NCBI GenBank assembly: GCA_963776735.1
Contig: CAVZNV010000016.1
Span: 434,001-498,000, forward strand
Reading direction: 5' to 3'
DNA length: 64,000 nucleotides
Origin: PALSA-612 sp963776735
GTDB taxonomy: Bacteria > Actinomycetota > Thermoleophilia > Gaiellales > Gaiellaceae
Made by a program: the position numbers and the translations under genes. How positions within the stretch are numbered: the first letter of the stretch is position 1; every line of letters starts with the position of its first letter. The notes under the pieces were generated by a model. It was given only the letters and a program-made list of their open reading frames with translations. It was not told the origin of the DNA and searched no databases. Of this stretch, positions 41,870 to 50,017 are shown in pieces.

Positions 41870-42244
41870 ATGGGTTCCGAGCCCCTGATCGCGTTCCTCG
41901 CCGAGCCGTCCGAGCCGCCGGACGTCGAGATCCGGATCAACTTCGGCGTATTCGCGGGCCGCGAGGCGACGCCGGCAGAGCTGGACGACCTCGGACGCGC
42001 CGCGATGGAGCAGGTCAATCACGTCACGCTGGTCTCGGAGCACCGGCACGAGCTCGGCGGCGGAAGCGAGACGTCGCTGCACCAGGTACGGATGGGCGTG
42101 CCGCGAAGCGCGCTGCCCATGGACGCCGCGCGCGCCGAGCGGGCGCGCGACCGCCTGGTCGAGCTGGCCGAGTCCTGGGCGCAGAGCTGCATCGACGCGA
42201 GACACGCGGACGTGATCGAGCTGTTCCCGGGCGACCGGTCGTAA
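41870..42244 (+). CDS. Small protein of unknown function
   Basis: 124 residues, soluble, acidic. Not recognised. Contains IRINFGVFAGREATPAELDD and LHQVRMGVPRSALP, then a helix ending in WAQSCIDARHADVIELFP. Follows the ABC-2 permease by 30 bp on the same strand. Codon usage looks coding. It may be a lineage-specific protein. Confidence 0.5.
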   Translation: MGSEPLIAFLAEPSEPPDVEIRINFGVFAGREATPAELDDLGRAAMEQVNHVTLVSEHRHELGGGSETSLHQVRMGVPRSALPMDAARAERARDRLVELAESWAQSCIDARHADVIELFPGDRS

Positions 42245-42369
42245 CTCCCGCGACTCCGCACGACTGTTCCGGACGGCTGTGGACGAGAAGTCACACATTC
42301 GTCACCCGGAGGGCAGTTCGGTGCAGCTTTCGGAGGTACGCTCACCGCGAGTGGCGGGTGGTTCTTCTT

Positions 42370-42464
42370 CCCCACCCTGGGTGGGGAGCGCGGGCTCGCT
42401 CCGCTCGCCCGCGCGGACGTGTCCGCCCGAGCCGGTGTCAAGGCCGGGCCGGTGTCAGGGCCGG
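42370..42464. terminator. Two strong hairpins and a 17-bp tandem repeat between convergent genes
   Basis: CCCCACC...GGTGGGG at 42370-42386 and GCGCGGGC...GCCCGCGC at 42388-42414 form two consecutive stems, and would serve as a bidirectional terminator between genes ending at 42244 (+) and 42455 (-). A 17-bp unit (GCCGGTGTCAAGGCCGG) is repeated in tandem at 42431-42447 and 42448-42464 with one mismatch. The second unit crosses the aminotransferase stop codon. Confidence 0.6.
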
Positions 42465-43852
42465 GCGGGTGCCTTCGGCGCGCGGCCGCGGCCGGCCTTC
42501 GCTGCCTTGAGCGCGAACCGCGTCATCGCCGACGGCATCCGCTGCGCCCGCGCGACGACCGCGTCGAGCGCCTCCGCGAACCAGTCCACGTCCTCCTCGG
42601 ACAGGACGAGCGGCGGCATGGCCCGGATGACGTTCATCGAGTGCCCGGCCACCTGGATCAGCACCCGGTGGTCGGAGAACAGCGGCACGACCACGAGCTG
42701 GGAGAAGATGCCCGGCTGCAGCCGCTCGAGCATCCGCCACGTCGTCGACCGTCCCGGCTCGGCGAACTCGATCGCCCAGAACAGCCCCAACCCACGCACG
42801 TCGGCGACAACGCCGTACTTCTCCACGAGCGGCCGCGTCCGCTCGAGCAGTCGCTCGCCCGTCGCCGCCGCCCGCTCGACGAGGCCCTCCGACTCGAGCT
42901 CGTGAATCGTCGCGAGAGCCGCGACGACGCCCAGGTCGTTCGGCGCGAACGTCGACCCGTGGCTGAGCGAGTGCTCCATCGAGTCGAACACCGCATCGAA
43001 CACGCTCGGCGCGAACAGCGCCGCCCCGATCGGCACGTACCCGCCGGACATGGCCTTCGAGACCGTCAACACGTCCGGCTCGAGCCCCCAGTGCTCGCAC
43101 GCGAACATCCGTCCCGTCCGGCCGAATCCGGTCGCCACCTCGTCGACGCAGAACAGCGTCCCGTAGCGCCGGCACAGCGCTTGCGCGCCCTCGAGGTAGC
43201 CCGGTTCCGGCAGCCGCACGCCGTGCCCCACGATCGGCTCGGTCACGAACATCGCCACATCCTCGGTGCGCAGCGCCGCGTCGAGCGCGTCGAGGTCGTT
43301 GAACGGAACCGACGAGAAGCCCGGGAGCAGCGGCGCGAACCGCGAGGTGAACGCGTCGTCGCCGTTCGCCGACAGCGAGCCGAGCGTCAGCCCGTGGAAG
43401 CCGTGCTCGACCGAGACGACGCGCGAGCGACCGGTTGCCGCGCGGCCGATCTTGATCGCCGCCTCCGTCGACTCCGCGCCCGAGCTCGTGAACAGCACGC
43501 GCCCGAGGCTCCCCGGCGCGCGCGCGAGCATCGCCTCCGCCAGCGCCCCCGCGGGCTGCGTGATCCCGAGCGCAACGCGGCCCGGCAGCTCCAGTGCGAG
43601 CGACTCGACCAGCGCCTCACGCACCCGCTCGTTGTTGCGACCGACGGCGTACATCCCGAACCCGCCGAGCATGTCCAGGAAGCGGTTGCCGTCCGCGTCG
43701 TAGAGATAGGCACCCTCCCCGCGCGCCCAGCTCCGATCAAAGCCGATCGTGCGAAGCATGCGCAGGAACTGTGGGTTGATCGCCCGCCCATGCAGCTCCA
43801 GCTCGCTGCCGGCTCCCTCCTCGACGAGCGCGCGGATGCTGAAGTCGCCCAC
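42455..43852 (-). CDS. Class III PLP aminotransferase (acetylornithine/ornithine aminotransferase-like)
   Basis: 465 residues, longer than ArgD (about 400). The PLP lysine is in LTVSKAMSGGYVPIGA. FTSSGAESTEAAIKIGRAAT binds phosphate, and LFCVDEVATGFGRTG has the PLP-contacting Asp. An N-terminal extension of about 50 residues and a basic C-terminal tail are unusual. The amino donor is unknown. GTG 43852 is chosen because the upstream ORF is antisense to the carbinolamine dehydratase gene. Confidence 0.85.
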   Translation of the reverse strand: MGDFSIRALVEEGAGSELELHGRAINPQFLRMLRTIGFDRSWARGEGAYLYDADGNRFLDMLGGFGMYAVGRNNERVREALVESLALELPGRVALGITQPAGALAEAMLARAPGSLGRVLFTSSGAESTEAAIKIGRAATGRSRVVSVEHGFHGLTLGSLSANGDDAFTSRFAPLLPGFSSVPFNDLDALDAALRTEDVAMFVTEPIVGHGVRLPEPGYLEGAQALCRRYGTLFCVDEVATGFGRTGRMFACEHWGLEPDVLTVSKAMSGGYVPIGAALFAPSVFDAVFDSMEHSLSHGSTFAPNDLGVVAALATIHELESEGLVERAAATGERLLERTRPLVEKYGVVADVRGLGLFWAIEFAEPGRSTTWRMLERLQPGIFSQLVVVPLFSDHRVLIQVAGHSMNVIRAMPPLVLSEEDVDWFAEALDAVVARAQRMPSAMTRFALKAAKAGRGRAPKAPARP

Positions 43853-43885
43853 GCGCGGAGGGTACCGCCAGTCATACTGGCCCGC

Positions 43886-44131
43886 ATGAGCACGCCCGAG
43901 GGCTGGAGCGAGGTCGACGGCGCCCTGCAGCGCGAGTTCCGGTTCGACAACTTCGCCGATGCGCTCGCGTTCGTGAACCGCGTCGGCGGGCTGGCCGAGT
44001 CCGAGAACCATCATCCGGACATCGAGTTCGGCTGGGGCCGAGTCGTCCTGCGCTGGCGCACGCACTCCGCGGACGCGATCACCGACCGCGACCGGGAGAT
44101 GGCGCAACGCTCAGCGGAGCTTGCGGCTTGA
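43886..44131 (+). CDS. Pterin-4a-carbinolamine dehydratase (PCD/PhhB)
   Basis: 81 residues. The family motif is present: ENHHPDIEFGWGRVVLRWRT and HSADAITDRDREMA, with the key His residues. It recycles 4a-hydroxytetrahydropterin to quinonoid dihydropterin, or acts as a molybdopterin-related accessory in some bacteria. No aromatic amino acid hydroxylase is visible. It is divergent from the aminotransferase by 33 bp. folE lies elsewhere in the window. Confidence 0.9.
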   Translation: MSTPEGWSEVDGALQREFRFDNFADALAFVNRVGGLAESENHHPDIEFGWGRVVLRWRTHSADAITDRDREMAQRSAELAA

Positions 44132-44150
44132 TTCAGCGGTAACTCGAGGT

Positions 44151-44235
44151 GGCAGATTGCAGCGGCCGCCGTGCGGCCGCGTTCTGTGCGGGATGTACGC
44201 GGTGAGCCGCAGGGCCGGCTTGGCCCAAGGCTTTC
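44151..44235 (-). repeat. Dispersed intergenic repeat, copy B
   Basis: About 85 bp, matching copy A at 4437-4522 in inverted orientation, including TTGGGCCAA, the CCGGCCCTGCGGCTC block and two GCGGCCGC-like blocks. On the minus strand it starts at the hemH stop codon (TGA 44236-44234), so both copies lie directly 3' of a coding gene in the same relative orientation. Confidence 0.8.
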
Positions 44236-45271
44236 ACCGCGCCAGGCAGCAGCCGGGGTTGCAGACGTCGTGGCCCGGGCGGAAACGGCCGAGCGCGCGA
44301 CGCGGCAGCGACGGGTCGAGCCGTTCCTGGATCAGCTCCCGGATCATCGAGACGAACGCCGGCTGCGTACCCGCAGTCTTCGCACGGACGAGCCCGATCC
44401 CGACCTCCTCGGCGGTCTCTCGCGCCTCGACGTCGAGGTCGAACAGCACCTCCATGTGATCCGAGACGAACCCGACCGGCGAAACCACGACGTCGCGAAC
44501 GCCGCGCGCCGCCAGCCCGCGGATGTGGTCGCAGACGTCCGGCTCGAGCCAGGGCACGTGCGGCGCCCCGCTCCGGCTCTGGTACACGACCGCGTAGTCA
44601 CCGGCGCCGACCTCTTCGGCGACGAGCCGCGACGCCTCCGCGAGCTGCGACTCGTACCGCGACTGCCTCGCCATCGCGAGCGGGATCGAGTGCGCGGTGA
44701 ACGCCACGTGTGCGCCGGGTAGCTCGGCGAGTGCCGCCGCCACCTGGTCTGCGTTCGCCTGCACGAAGCCGGGATGGTTGTAGAACATCCGCGTCCGCGA
44801 CACCTCCGGCGCGTCCTCGCCCACCTCGGCCTGCGCGGCCTGGATGTTCTCGCGGTACTGGCGACAGCTCGAGTAGGAGCTGAAGCCGCTGGTGAAGAAG
44901 GCGAGCGCGTTCCGGACCCCGTCGTCGCGCATCTCGCGGAGCGTGTCCGCGAGCAGCGGATGCCAGTTCCGATTGCCGAAGTAGATCGGCAGGTCGATCC
45001 CGTGCGCGTCGAGCTCCGGCCGCAGTGCGGCGATCAGCGCGCGGTTCTGCGCGTTGATCGGGCTGACCCCGCCGAAGCGCTCGTAGTGGTGCGCGACCTC
45101 CTCGAGTCGCTCCCGCGGGATGTTGCGGCCGCGGGTGACGTTCTCGAGGAACGGCATCACGTCGTGCAGTCCTTCCGGGCCGCCGAACGCGACGACCAGG
45201 ATCGCGTCGAACGCCTCCGACGAGGCGCGAACACCGTCCGCAGGCGGCTTCGGAGCCGTTGTCGCGGCCAT
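44234..45271 (-). CDS. hemH: Ferrochelatase (coproporphyrin type, actinobacterial)
   Basis: 345 residues. Inserts Fe(II) into a porphyrin late in heme synthesis. Motifs are VVAFGGPEGLHDVMPFLENV, YFGNRNWHPLL, AFTAHSIPLAMA with the metal-site His, and SPVGFVSDHMEVLFDLD with the conserved Glu region. The Cys-rich end CNPGCCLAR fits the [2Fe-2S] tail of actinobacterial enzymes, which usually act on coproporphyrin III. ATG 45271 follows a strong hairpin in the mRNA leader. Confidence 0.93.
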   Translation of the reverse strand: MAATTAPKPPADGVRASSEAFDAILVVAFGGPEGLHDVMPFLENVTRGRNIPRERLEEVAHHYERFGGVSPINAQNRALIAALRPELDAHGIDLPIYFGNRNWHPLLADTLREMRDDGVRNALAFFTSGFSSYSSCRQYRENIQAAQAEVGEDAPEVSRTRMFYNHPGFVQANADQVAAALAELPGAHVAFTAHSIPLAMARQSRYESQLAEASRLVAEEVGAGDYAVVYQSRSGAPHVPWLEPDVCDHIRGLAARGVRDVVVSPVGFVSDHMEVLFDLDVEARETAEEVGIGLVRAKTAGTQPAFVSMIRELIQERLDPSLPRRALGRFRPGHDVCNPGCCLAR

Positions 45272-45478
45272 GCGGCGACGGTAGCGGAAGGCCGGACAGG
45301 GCCGCAGCGGCGGCGAACCGAGCGTGGTTCCTGCGGCCCCCCTTCCTGTCCGGCCGTTCTGTCGGCGCCGAAGCGCCGTACAGGTAGAGACCCCCCGGCC
45401 CGGACAAACTTGCACGGCTTTACAAACGCGACGGAACAGGTTTGACTCGCGCTGACAGCCGTCCGAAAGGAGCAGACG
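45272..45478. other. Structured intergenic region upstream of hemH
   Basis: Gene-free 207 bp between divergent hemH and the SRPBCC gene. Nested inverted repeats GGCCGGACAGG (45290-45300)/CCTGTCCGGCC (45345-45355) and GCCGCAG (45301-45307)/CTGCGGC (45331-45337) form a long hairpin 18 bases before the hemH start. A second stem, CGGCGC-CGAA-GCGCCG, lies at 45363-45378. On the right, GAAAGGAGCAG is the ribosome-binding site of the SRPBCC gene. Confidence 0.65.
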
Positions 45479-45922
45479 ATGGCACCGATCACCGCCGCGA
45501 TCGAGATCGACCGGCCGCCGCAGGACGTGTTCGACTACGCCGCCGACCTCGAGCGGCAGAGCGAGTGGCAGGAGACGCTCATCACCGTGAAGCTCGAGAC
45601 CAGCGGTCCGACCCGGGTCGGGACGAAAGCCGTCGACACCCGGAAGGTTCCCGGCGGCACGCGGGAGTTCCCGTTCGAGATAACGGAGTTCGACGCGCCC
45701 AACCGCATGAGCTTCCAGGTCACGGGCGGCCCCGTCCGTCCCAGCGGGACGATGACGTTCGATCCGCTCGACGGCGGCTCGCGCACAAAGGTCGAGTTCA
45801 CGATGGAGTTCGAGGGGCACGGGTTCGGTGTCCTGCTGCTCCCGCTCGTCAACCGCGACGCGCGCAAGCTCGTGCCGAAGGACCTGGAGCAGCTCAAGGC
45901 GCGACTGGAGTCGTCGGGCTGA
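45479..45922 (+). CDS. SRPBCC-family (polyketide cyclase/START-like) protein
   Basis: 147 residues. The SRPBCC/START-like fold appears as ITAAIEIDRPPQDVFDYAAD, then WQETLITVKLE, KLVPKDLEQLKARLES at the C-terminal helix. The ligand is unknown; such proteins bind hydrophobic molecules. ATG 45479 has GAAAGGAGCAG as ribosome-binding site. The first strand and the long C-terminal helix are complete. Confidence 0.85.
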   Translation: MAPITAAIEIDRPPQDVFDYAADLERQSEWQETLITVKLETSGPTRVGTKAVDTRKVPGGTREFPFEITEFDAPNRMSFQVTGGPVRPSGTMTFDPLDGGSRTKVEFTMEFEGHGFGVLLLPLVNRDARKLVPKDLEQLKARLESSG

Positions 45923-45979
45923 GATCCCCGCGCGGGGGATGCGCGGCAGGGCCGGCGAAGCCGACGCTTTCCTCGGAGC

Positions 45980-46591
45980 ATGGGAAGCGACCAGCCCACG
46001 CACGACCCCGGCGGCCGGCGGCCGAAACGGCGCCGTCCTCGCAGCCGCAAGCCTGACGGCACTCCCGTCGTGCGGCTCGACATCTACGCCTCCTCCGAGG
46101 GTGTCGGAGCACGGGCGGCCACGACTTCTGCCGTGCCCGAGCCGAGGAGCGAGCGCGCGGAGCTCGACCTCGACCGGCGGGCCTGTGAGGTTGACGCGGC
46201 GGAGGCTGCGCTCGCCGACCGCGCGCGGGAGCTCGACGAGCGCGAGCGGGCGATCGCGGCACGCGAGGCAGAGCTCCGGCACGCGCACGCGATCGAGGCC
46301 GACGCCGCCGATGTCGAGCGCCGGCGCCGGCGTCTCGCCACCCAGGAGGAGGCGCTCTCCCAGCGGACGCACGAGGTGCGCCGGCTCGAGCAGCAGGTCG
46401 AGGACCGCGAGCGTGCGCTGGCCGAGCGGGAGGCCCACATCCAGTTCGAGCTCGACACGAAGGAGGACGAGCTCGACGGCCGGGAACAGGCGCTCGCCGA
46501 GCACGAACAGCGACTCGATCGCAAGCAGCACGAGCTGACGGCGTACGTCGCCCAGCTCCAGGGCCGCCTCGCCCTCGGCAAGTCGGCCTAG
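45980..46591 (+). CDS. Coiled-coil protein of unknown function
   Basis: 203 residues. A basic, disordered N-terminus (RRPKRRRPRSRKPDG) is followed by a long coiled coil, about residues 60-190, very rich in Glu, Arg and Ala, with repeated heptad units such as RARELDERERAIAAREAEL and LEQQVEDRERALAEREAHI. No enzymatic domain is seen. It may be structural or a scaffold. ATG 45980 gives the full basic head. Confidence 0.65.
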   Translation: MGSDQPTHDPGGRRPKRRRPRSRKPDGTPVVRLDIYASSEGVGARAATTSAVPEPRSERAELDLDRRACEVDAAEAALADRARELDERERAIAAREAELRHAHAIEADAADVERRRRRLATQEEALSQRTHEVRRLEQQVEDRERALAEREAHIQFELDTKEDELDGREQALAEHEQRLDRKQHELTAYVAQLQGRLALGKSA

Positions 46592-46592
46592 C

Positions 46593-47384
46593 TCAGCTCT
46601 TGCGCAGGACGAACAGATCCTGCGGCGGGCTGCCGCGCGCGCCCGACGGCGTGAACCGGACGACCTCGAAGCCCTCCGCCAGCGACTCCTCGACGACCGC
46701 CGGCGGATGGAACGCCGTGCAGAGGTTCGTCCCGGCGACCTCCTCGAAGCGGACGACGACCCGGCCCGCCCGGAAGTCCCGCTGCTCCGCCTCCGTGAGA
46801 CGGTTGAAGTACGCGTCGCCGTGCGTGCTGAGTATGAGGACTCCCGCGGGCCTGAGCACGCGGTGCAGCTCCGCCATCCATGCATGCTGCACCGGCAGTG
46901 GCAGGTGCGTCAGGACCGAGAACGCGTAGATCAGGTCGAGGGACTCGTCGTCCAGGCCGAGCGGCGGCTCGAGGCCGTTGGTGCCGAACTCGGCGAACCG
47001 GAGGTTGTCGCGACACCACGCGATCGCGCGACCGTCGAAGTCCGAGCCGCGAACGTTGGCCGGCACGTCCGCGAGCCAGCGGAGCACGCGACCGCAGCCG
47101 CAGCCGAAGTCGAGAAGGTCGCCGATCTCGGCCAGGGACGTCCCGGCTGCGTCGAGGCTCTCCTCGATCGTCTGCCTCGCGACGTGGCCGCTGTCGAGAA
47201 ACCACTCGGCGTCTGCCGTCCCGGCGACGCGCACCCTCAGCCACGCGGGCGGAAGCGGCAGGGGGCCTGCCTCGACGGCCGTCCCTCTCTTCCACCACGA
47301 CCGGCTGCGCTCGTAGGCCCGGTAGGTGGGACGAAGAAGCCCGAGCCGGCCCAGTCCCGTGAGTGCGGCATTCTTGACGGTCAT
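46593..47384 (-). CDS. Class I SAM-dependent methyltransferase
   Basis: 263 residues. SAM-binding motif I is IGDLLDFGCGCGRVLRWLAD, followed by DFDGRAIAWC and FSVLTHLPLPVQHAWMAELH in the methyltransferase_11/25 fold. ATG 47384 is the likely start. Substrate unknown. Stop lies next to the convergent coiled-coil gene. The frame is open upstream through the tRNA, so the longer ORF is rejected. Confidence 0.85.
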   Translation of the reverse strand: MTVKNAALTGLGRLGLLRPTYRAYERSRSWWKRGTAVEAGPLPLPPAWLRVRVAGTADAEWFLDSGHVARQTIEESLDAAGTSLAEIGDLLDFGCGCGRVLRWLADVPANVRGSDFDGRAIAWCRDNLRFAEFGTNGLEPPLGLDDESLDLIYAFSVLTHLPLPVQHAWMAELHRVLRPAGVLILSTHGDAYFNRLTEAEQRDFRAGRVVVRFEEVAGTNLCTAFHPPAVVEESLAEGFEVVRFTPSGARGSPPQDLFVLRKS

Positions 47385-47489
47385 CGGCGGCTCGGCGACC
47401 CACACTACTGGCCTGCCCGGGAGCGGTCGAGACCCCGGGTAGACTTCCGCGGGCGGCTCGCAGGAAACTCCTGCAAAGCCGCACAAAAC

Positions 47490-47561
47490 GCCCCCGTAGC
47501 TCAGTGGATAGAGCAGCGGTTTCCTAAACCGCGTGCGCAAGTTCGATTCTTGCCGGGGGCA
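47490..47561 (+). tRNA. tRNA-Arg (anticodon CCU)
   Basis: Cloverleaf is visible: acceptor stem GCCCCCG (47490-47496) pairs with CGGGGGC (47554-47560), discriminator A at 47561. D-arm GCTC...GAGC, anticodon stem GCGGT/ACCGC with loop TTCCTAA (anticodon CCT), T-stem GCAAG/CTTGC with loop TTCGATT. No CCA is encoded. It decodes AGG, a rare codon in this GC-rich genome. Confidence 0.95.
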
Positions 47562-47569
47562 TCGTTCCG

Positions 47570-48121
47570 TCAGCCGACGCGCAGGGCCTCGAGCTCCGGC
47601 ATGCCGTGATCCGGGAAGAACGCGGAGAGCGGCTGCGGGACCGTGCCGGCGAGGGCGAGCGCGGCGGCGAACGTCTCGGCCCACTCGGAGGCGAGCGCGA
47701 CGGCGTCCTGCGGCCCGATCGTGCCACGACAGCGAGGCGCCCGGCAACGGCACTCGAAGAGCTCCGGCGACTCGAGGTTGAGCGTCGCGTAGTCGTCCGT
47801 CAGCTCGTCGCCGGGGTGCAGATCGCAGACTGCGACCTCGAACTCGGACGTCCCGCCGAGGCAGCTCGGCTCGCACGAGTGGTTGACGTAGCGGGCGAAA
47901 TCCCAGCAGAGCACGTGCGGGCCGTCGGCGGCGAGGTACGCGTAGCGGTCGGTGATCGCGCGATAGCCGGGCCGAAGGCCCTCGATCTCCGCGCGGGTGA
48001 AGAGCAGGTCGAAGTCGTCCCGCACCCACACGACCGTGCCCCGGGGAATGAACGCCGTCGCCACGACGCCGTAGCCGACTGCCTCGCCGACGAGGCGCAG
48101 CTCGGTGTCGGGGTGGATCAT
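47570..48121 (-). CDS. SET-domain protein with post-SET-like Cys motif
   Basis: 183 residues. SET motifs include GYGVVATAFIPRG, RYVNHSCEPSC (SAM/lysine pocket, N80-H81-S82-C83) and GDELTDDYATLN with the catalytic-type Tyr111. The CxCx4C at ECRCRAPRCRGTIG resembles the post-SET zinc motif of eukaryotic lysine methyltransferases. Probably methylates a lysine on an unknown protein. ATG 48121 is the start. It is divergent from the phosphotransferase fusion by 27 bp. Confidence 0.85.
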   Translation of the reverse strand: MIHPDTELRLVGEAVGYGVVATAFIPRGTVVWVRDDFDLLFTRAEIEGLRPGYRAITDRYAYLAADGPHVLCWDFARYVNHSCEPSCLGGTSEFEVAVCDLHPGDELTDDYATLNLESPELFECRCRAPRCRGTIGPQDAVALASEWAETFAAALALAGTVPQPLSAFFPDHGMPELEALRVG

Positions 48122-48148
48122 CGGCGATCGAGCATATAGTCGTGCGCC

Positions 48149-49540
48149 ATGACGGACGCGGACGCCGGCGTGCTGATCTTCGAGGGCGGGCGCTGGAGGC
48201 CCGCGCCGTCACCGGGCGGGAGGCACACCCACGTCGGCGACGTCTGGCGCTACGTCCCGAACCTGATCGGCTACGCACGCATCGCGATGTGCCTGGCGGC
48301 GGGAGCGACGATCGCCACGGCTCATCCGCTCGTGACGGCGTCCCTCCTGCTCGGGTCGATCCTGCTCGACTGGGTCGACGGCCCGATGGCCGGCAGGCTC
48401 GACCAGCGCTCGGTGCTGGGCTCGGGAGTCGACTGGCTGGCCGACCTGACGGCGTACGTCGTGATCCTCGCGTGGTTCGTTCTCCTGGAGCCGAGATGGG
48501 CCGGTCTGGTGCTGGCCGTGACCGCGATCGAGCTCGCCTCGGGACTCCTCGACTTCGCGACGACGGCGACGGGCCGGTATCCCGTGGTCACCCGGCAGCG
48601 GGGGTTCCGGATCATCCTCCAGTGGGCGATGCCGGGCGGGTCGTACACCGCATTCGGCAACCTCCTCTGGCTCGCCTATCCGGTCGTGGTGCTCGCATGG
48701 TGCGTGGACGTTGCGTGGTCGGCTCACGGCGAGCCGGCCGGGACGGTCCTCCAGGTTCTCGAGTGGGGCCTGCTGCCGTTCGCGGTCCTGTACGCGTGGT
48801 GCGAGCTCGCCTACCTCGCGTTTCTCCTCGACGCATGGCGCGAGGCGCCCCGCGTCCCGGTGCCGTACGACGACTCGCCGGCCGGGCTGACCCATCTCGG
48901 CACGCTCACCCCGCGTGAGCAGGAGATCCTCACGGGCGCGTGGCGCGACAGCGAGCGATTGATGGCGGACGAGTGGGCTGCGAGCGTGGCCAGGCGGGCC
49001 GTCTTCTGGGTCAACATCTGGCAGCGGTCGGGCGACGGCGGCAGGCTCGCGGTCGACGGGGTCGAGGAGCTCGACGAGTGGGCGCGCGGGCTCGTGCCGC
49101 ACTACGGCCCCGATTGCGTCCTCGACGGCTACGGGCTGATCGTCAACCCGGTCGGGTCGACGCCTCAGGAGTGGCACGTCGACTACACGCACGACTACGG
49201 CACGATCTTCGTCCCGCTGACCGAGCTCAGGGCGGAGAACGCACTCCAGTACGCTGTCCTGCCGCGGGACGTTCCCGAGACGCTCTACCGCCGGGCAACG
49301 GAGGACCTCGACGACGTCGACCTGCGGTTGCTCACACGCGAAGGCGCCTGGGTGAGCGTCAGGCAGCTCCTGGCTCCGCCGTTCAGCCTCTTGAAGATGG
49401 ACTTCGGCACGATCCACCGGGGCGTGGCCAACCAGGGGGAGTCCGACCGTGTCATGTTCTGGGTGTCGGTGAAGCAGGGCGCCGACCTCCTCCCGCCCGA
49501 GCCGGCCGTGCAGACGATTCCGGTCACGGCGCAAAGCTGA
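48149..49540 (+). CDS. Fusion: CDP-alcohol phosphotransferase and PhyH-like Fe(II)/2-oxoglutarate dioxygenase
   Basis: 463 residues. An N-terminal membrane domain (roughly 30-230) carries the CDP-alcohol phosphotransferase motif with the normal spacing: D74-x2-D77-G78-x2-A81, then G91-x3-D95-x3-D99. The usual Arg after the Ala is Gly82. A soluble C-terminal domain (about 250-450) has the dioxygenase Fe ligands H343-x-D345 (EWHVDYTHD) and H423, with R434 as 2-oxoglutarate ligand (GVANQGESDRVMFWVSV). It likely makes a lipid from a CDP-activated alcohol and may hydroxylate the alcohol or acyl part. ATG 48149 starts the homology. The cytidylyltransferase gene follows at 20 bp. Confidence 0.8.
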   Translation: MTDADAGVLIFEGGRWRPAPSPGGRHTHVGDVWRYVPNLIGYARIAMCLAAGATIATAHPLVTASLLLGSILLDWVDGPMAGRLDQRSVLGSGVDWLADLTAYVVILAWFVLLEPRWAGLVLAVTAIELASGLLDFATTATGRYPVVTRQRGFRIILQWAMPGGSYTAFGNLLWLAYPVVVLAWCVDVAWSAHGEPAGTVLQVLEWGLLPFAVLYAWCELAYLAFLLDAWREAPRVPVPYDDSPAGLTHLGTLTPREQEILTGAWRDSERLMADEWAASVARRAVFWVNIWQRSGDGGRLAVDGVEELDEWARGLVPHYGPDCVLDGYGLIVNPVGSTPQEWHVDYTHDYGTIFVPLTELRAENALQYAVLPRDVPETLYRRATEDLDDVDLRLLTREGAWVSVRQLLAPPFSLLKMDFGTIHRGVANQGESDRVMFWVSVKQGADLLPPEPAVQTIPVTAQS

Positions 49541-49560
49541 GCCGCGGGGCCGACCGCTCG

Positions 49561-50016
49561 ATGCCCTTCGTCGTCTACGTGGACATGGTCGGCGACCTCT
49601 TCCACGCCGGTCACGTCACGTTCCTGCGCCAGGCCCGGGAGCTGGCGGCGGAGCGGGCCGACGGCGACGTGCGGCTGGTCGTCGGCCTGATGGGCGACGA
49701 CTCGGCAGCGGCGTACAAGCGGCGCCCGATCGAGCCGCTGGCGCACCGCGTCGTCGTGCTCGAAGCGTGCCGCTACGTCGACGAGGTGATCGCCGATCCG
49801 CCGATGCCGGTGACCGAGGCGTTCCTCGAGGAGCACGCGATCGACCTCGTCGTCCACGGAGACGATCTCGCCGACGAGGATCTGCGCTACTGGTACGGGG
49901 CGCCGATGTCGCTGGGTCGCTTCGCGATCGTGCCGTACACGCGGGTGGTCGACGGCGAACCCGTCTCGACGAGCGACATCATCCGCCGCGTCGAGCTGCT
50001 CGAGCCGCGCGGCTAG
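49561..50016 (+). CDS. CTP:phosphoethanolamine/glycerol-phosphate cytidylyltransferase-like protein
   Basis: 151 residues, one nucleotidyltransferase domain. The HxGH motif is H15-A-G-H18 (VGDLFHAGHVTFLRQA), and the second motif is VSTSDIIRRV. YKRRPIEPLAHRVVVLEACRYVDEVI resembles the phosphoethanolamine/phosphocholine cytidylyltransferases more than TagD. It forms a CDP-alcohol, presumably the substrate of the neighbouring phosphotransferase. ATG 49561 is right at the homology start. Confidence 0.85.
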   Translation: MPFVVYVDMVGDLFHAGHVTFLRQARELAAERADGDVRLVVGLMGDDSAAAYKRRPIEPLAHRVVVLEACRYVDEVIADPPMPVTEAFLEEHAIDLVVHGDDLADEDLRYWYGAPMSLGRFAIVPYTRVVDGEPVSTSDIIRRVELLEPRG

Positions 50017-50017
50017 C

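Noticed and set aside
42455..44107. Longer start for the class III aminotransferase
   Set aside because: The extra N-terminus is antisense to the pterin-carbinolamine dehydratase gene; GTG 43852 is sufficient.
44234..46885. 883-codon frame across hemH and beyond
   Set aside because: Only the last 345 codons match ferrochelatase; the upstream part is antisense to the SRPBCC and coiled-coil genes.
46593..48278. Frame joining SET-domain antisense, tRNA and methyltransferase
   Set aside because: It runs through a tRNA gene; only the last 263 codons are methyltransferase.
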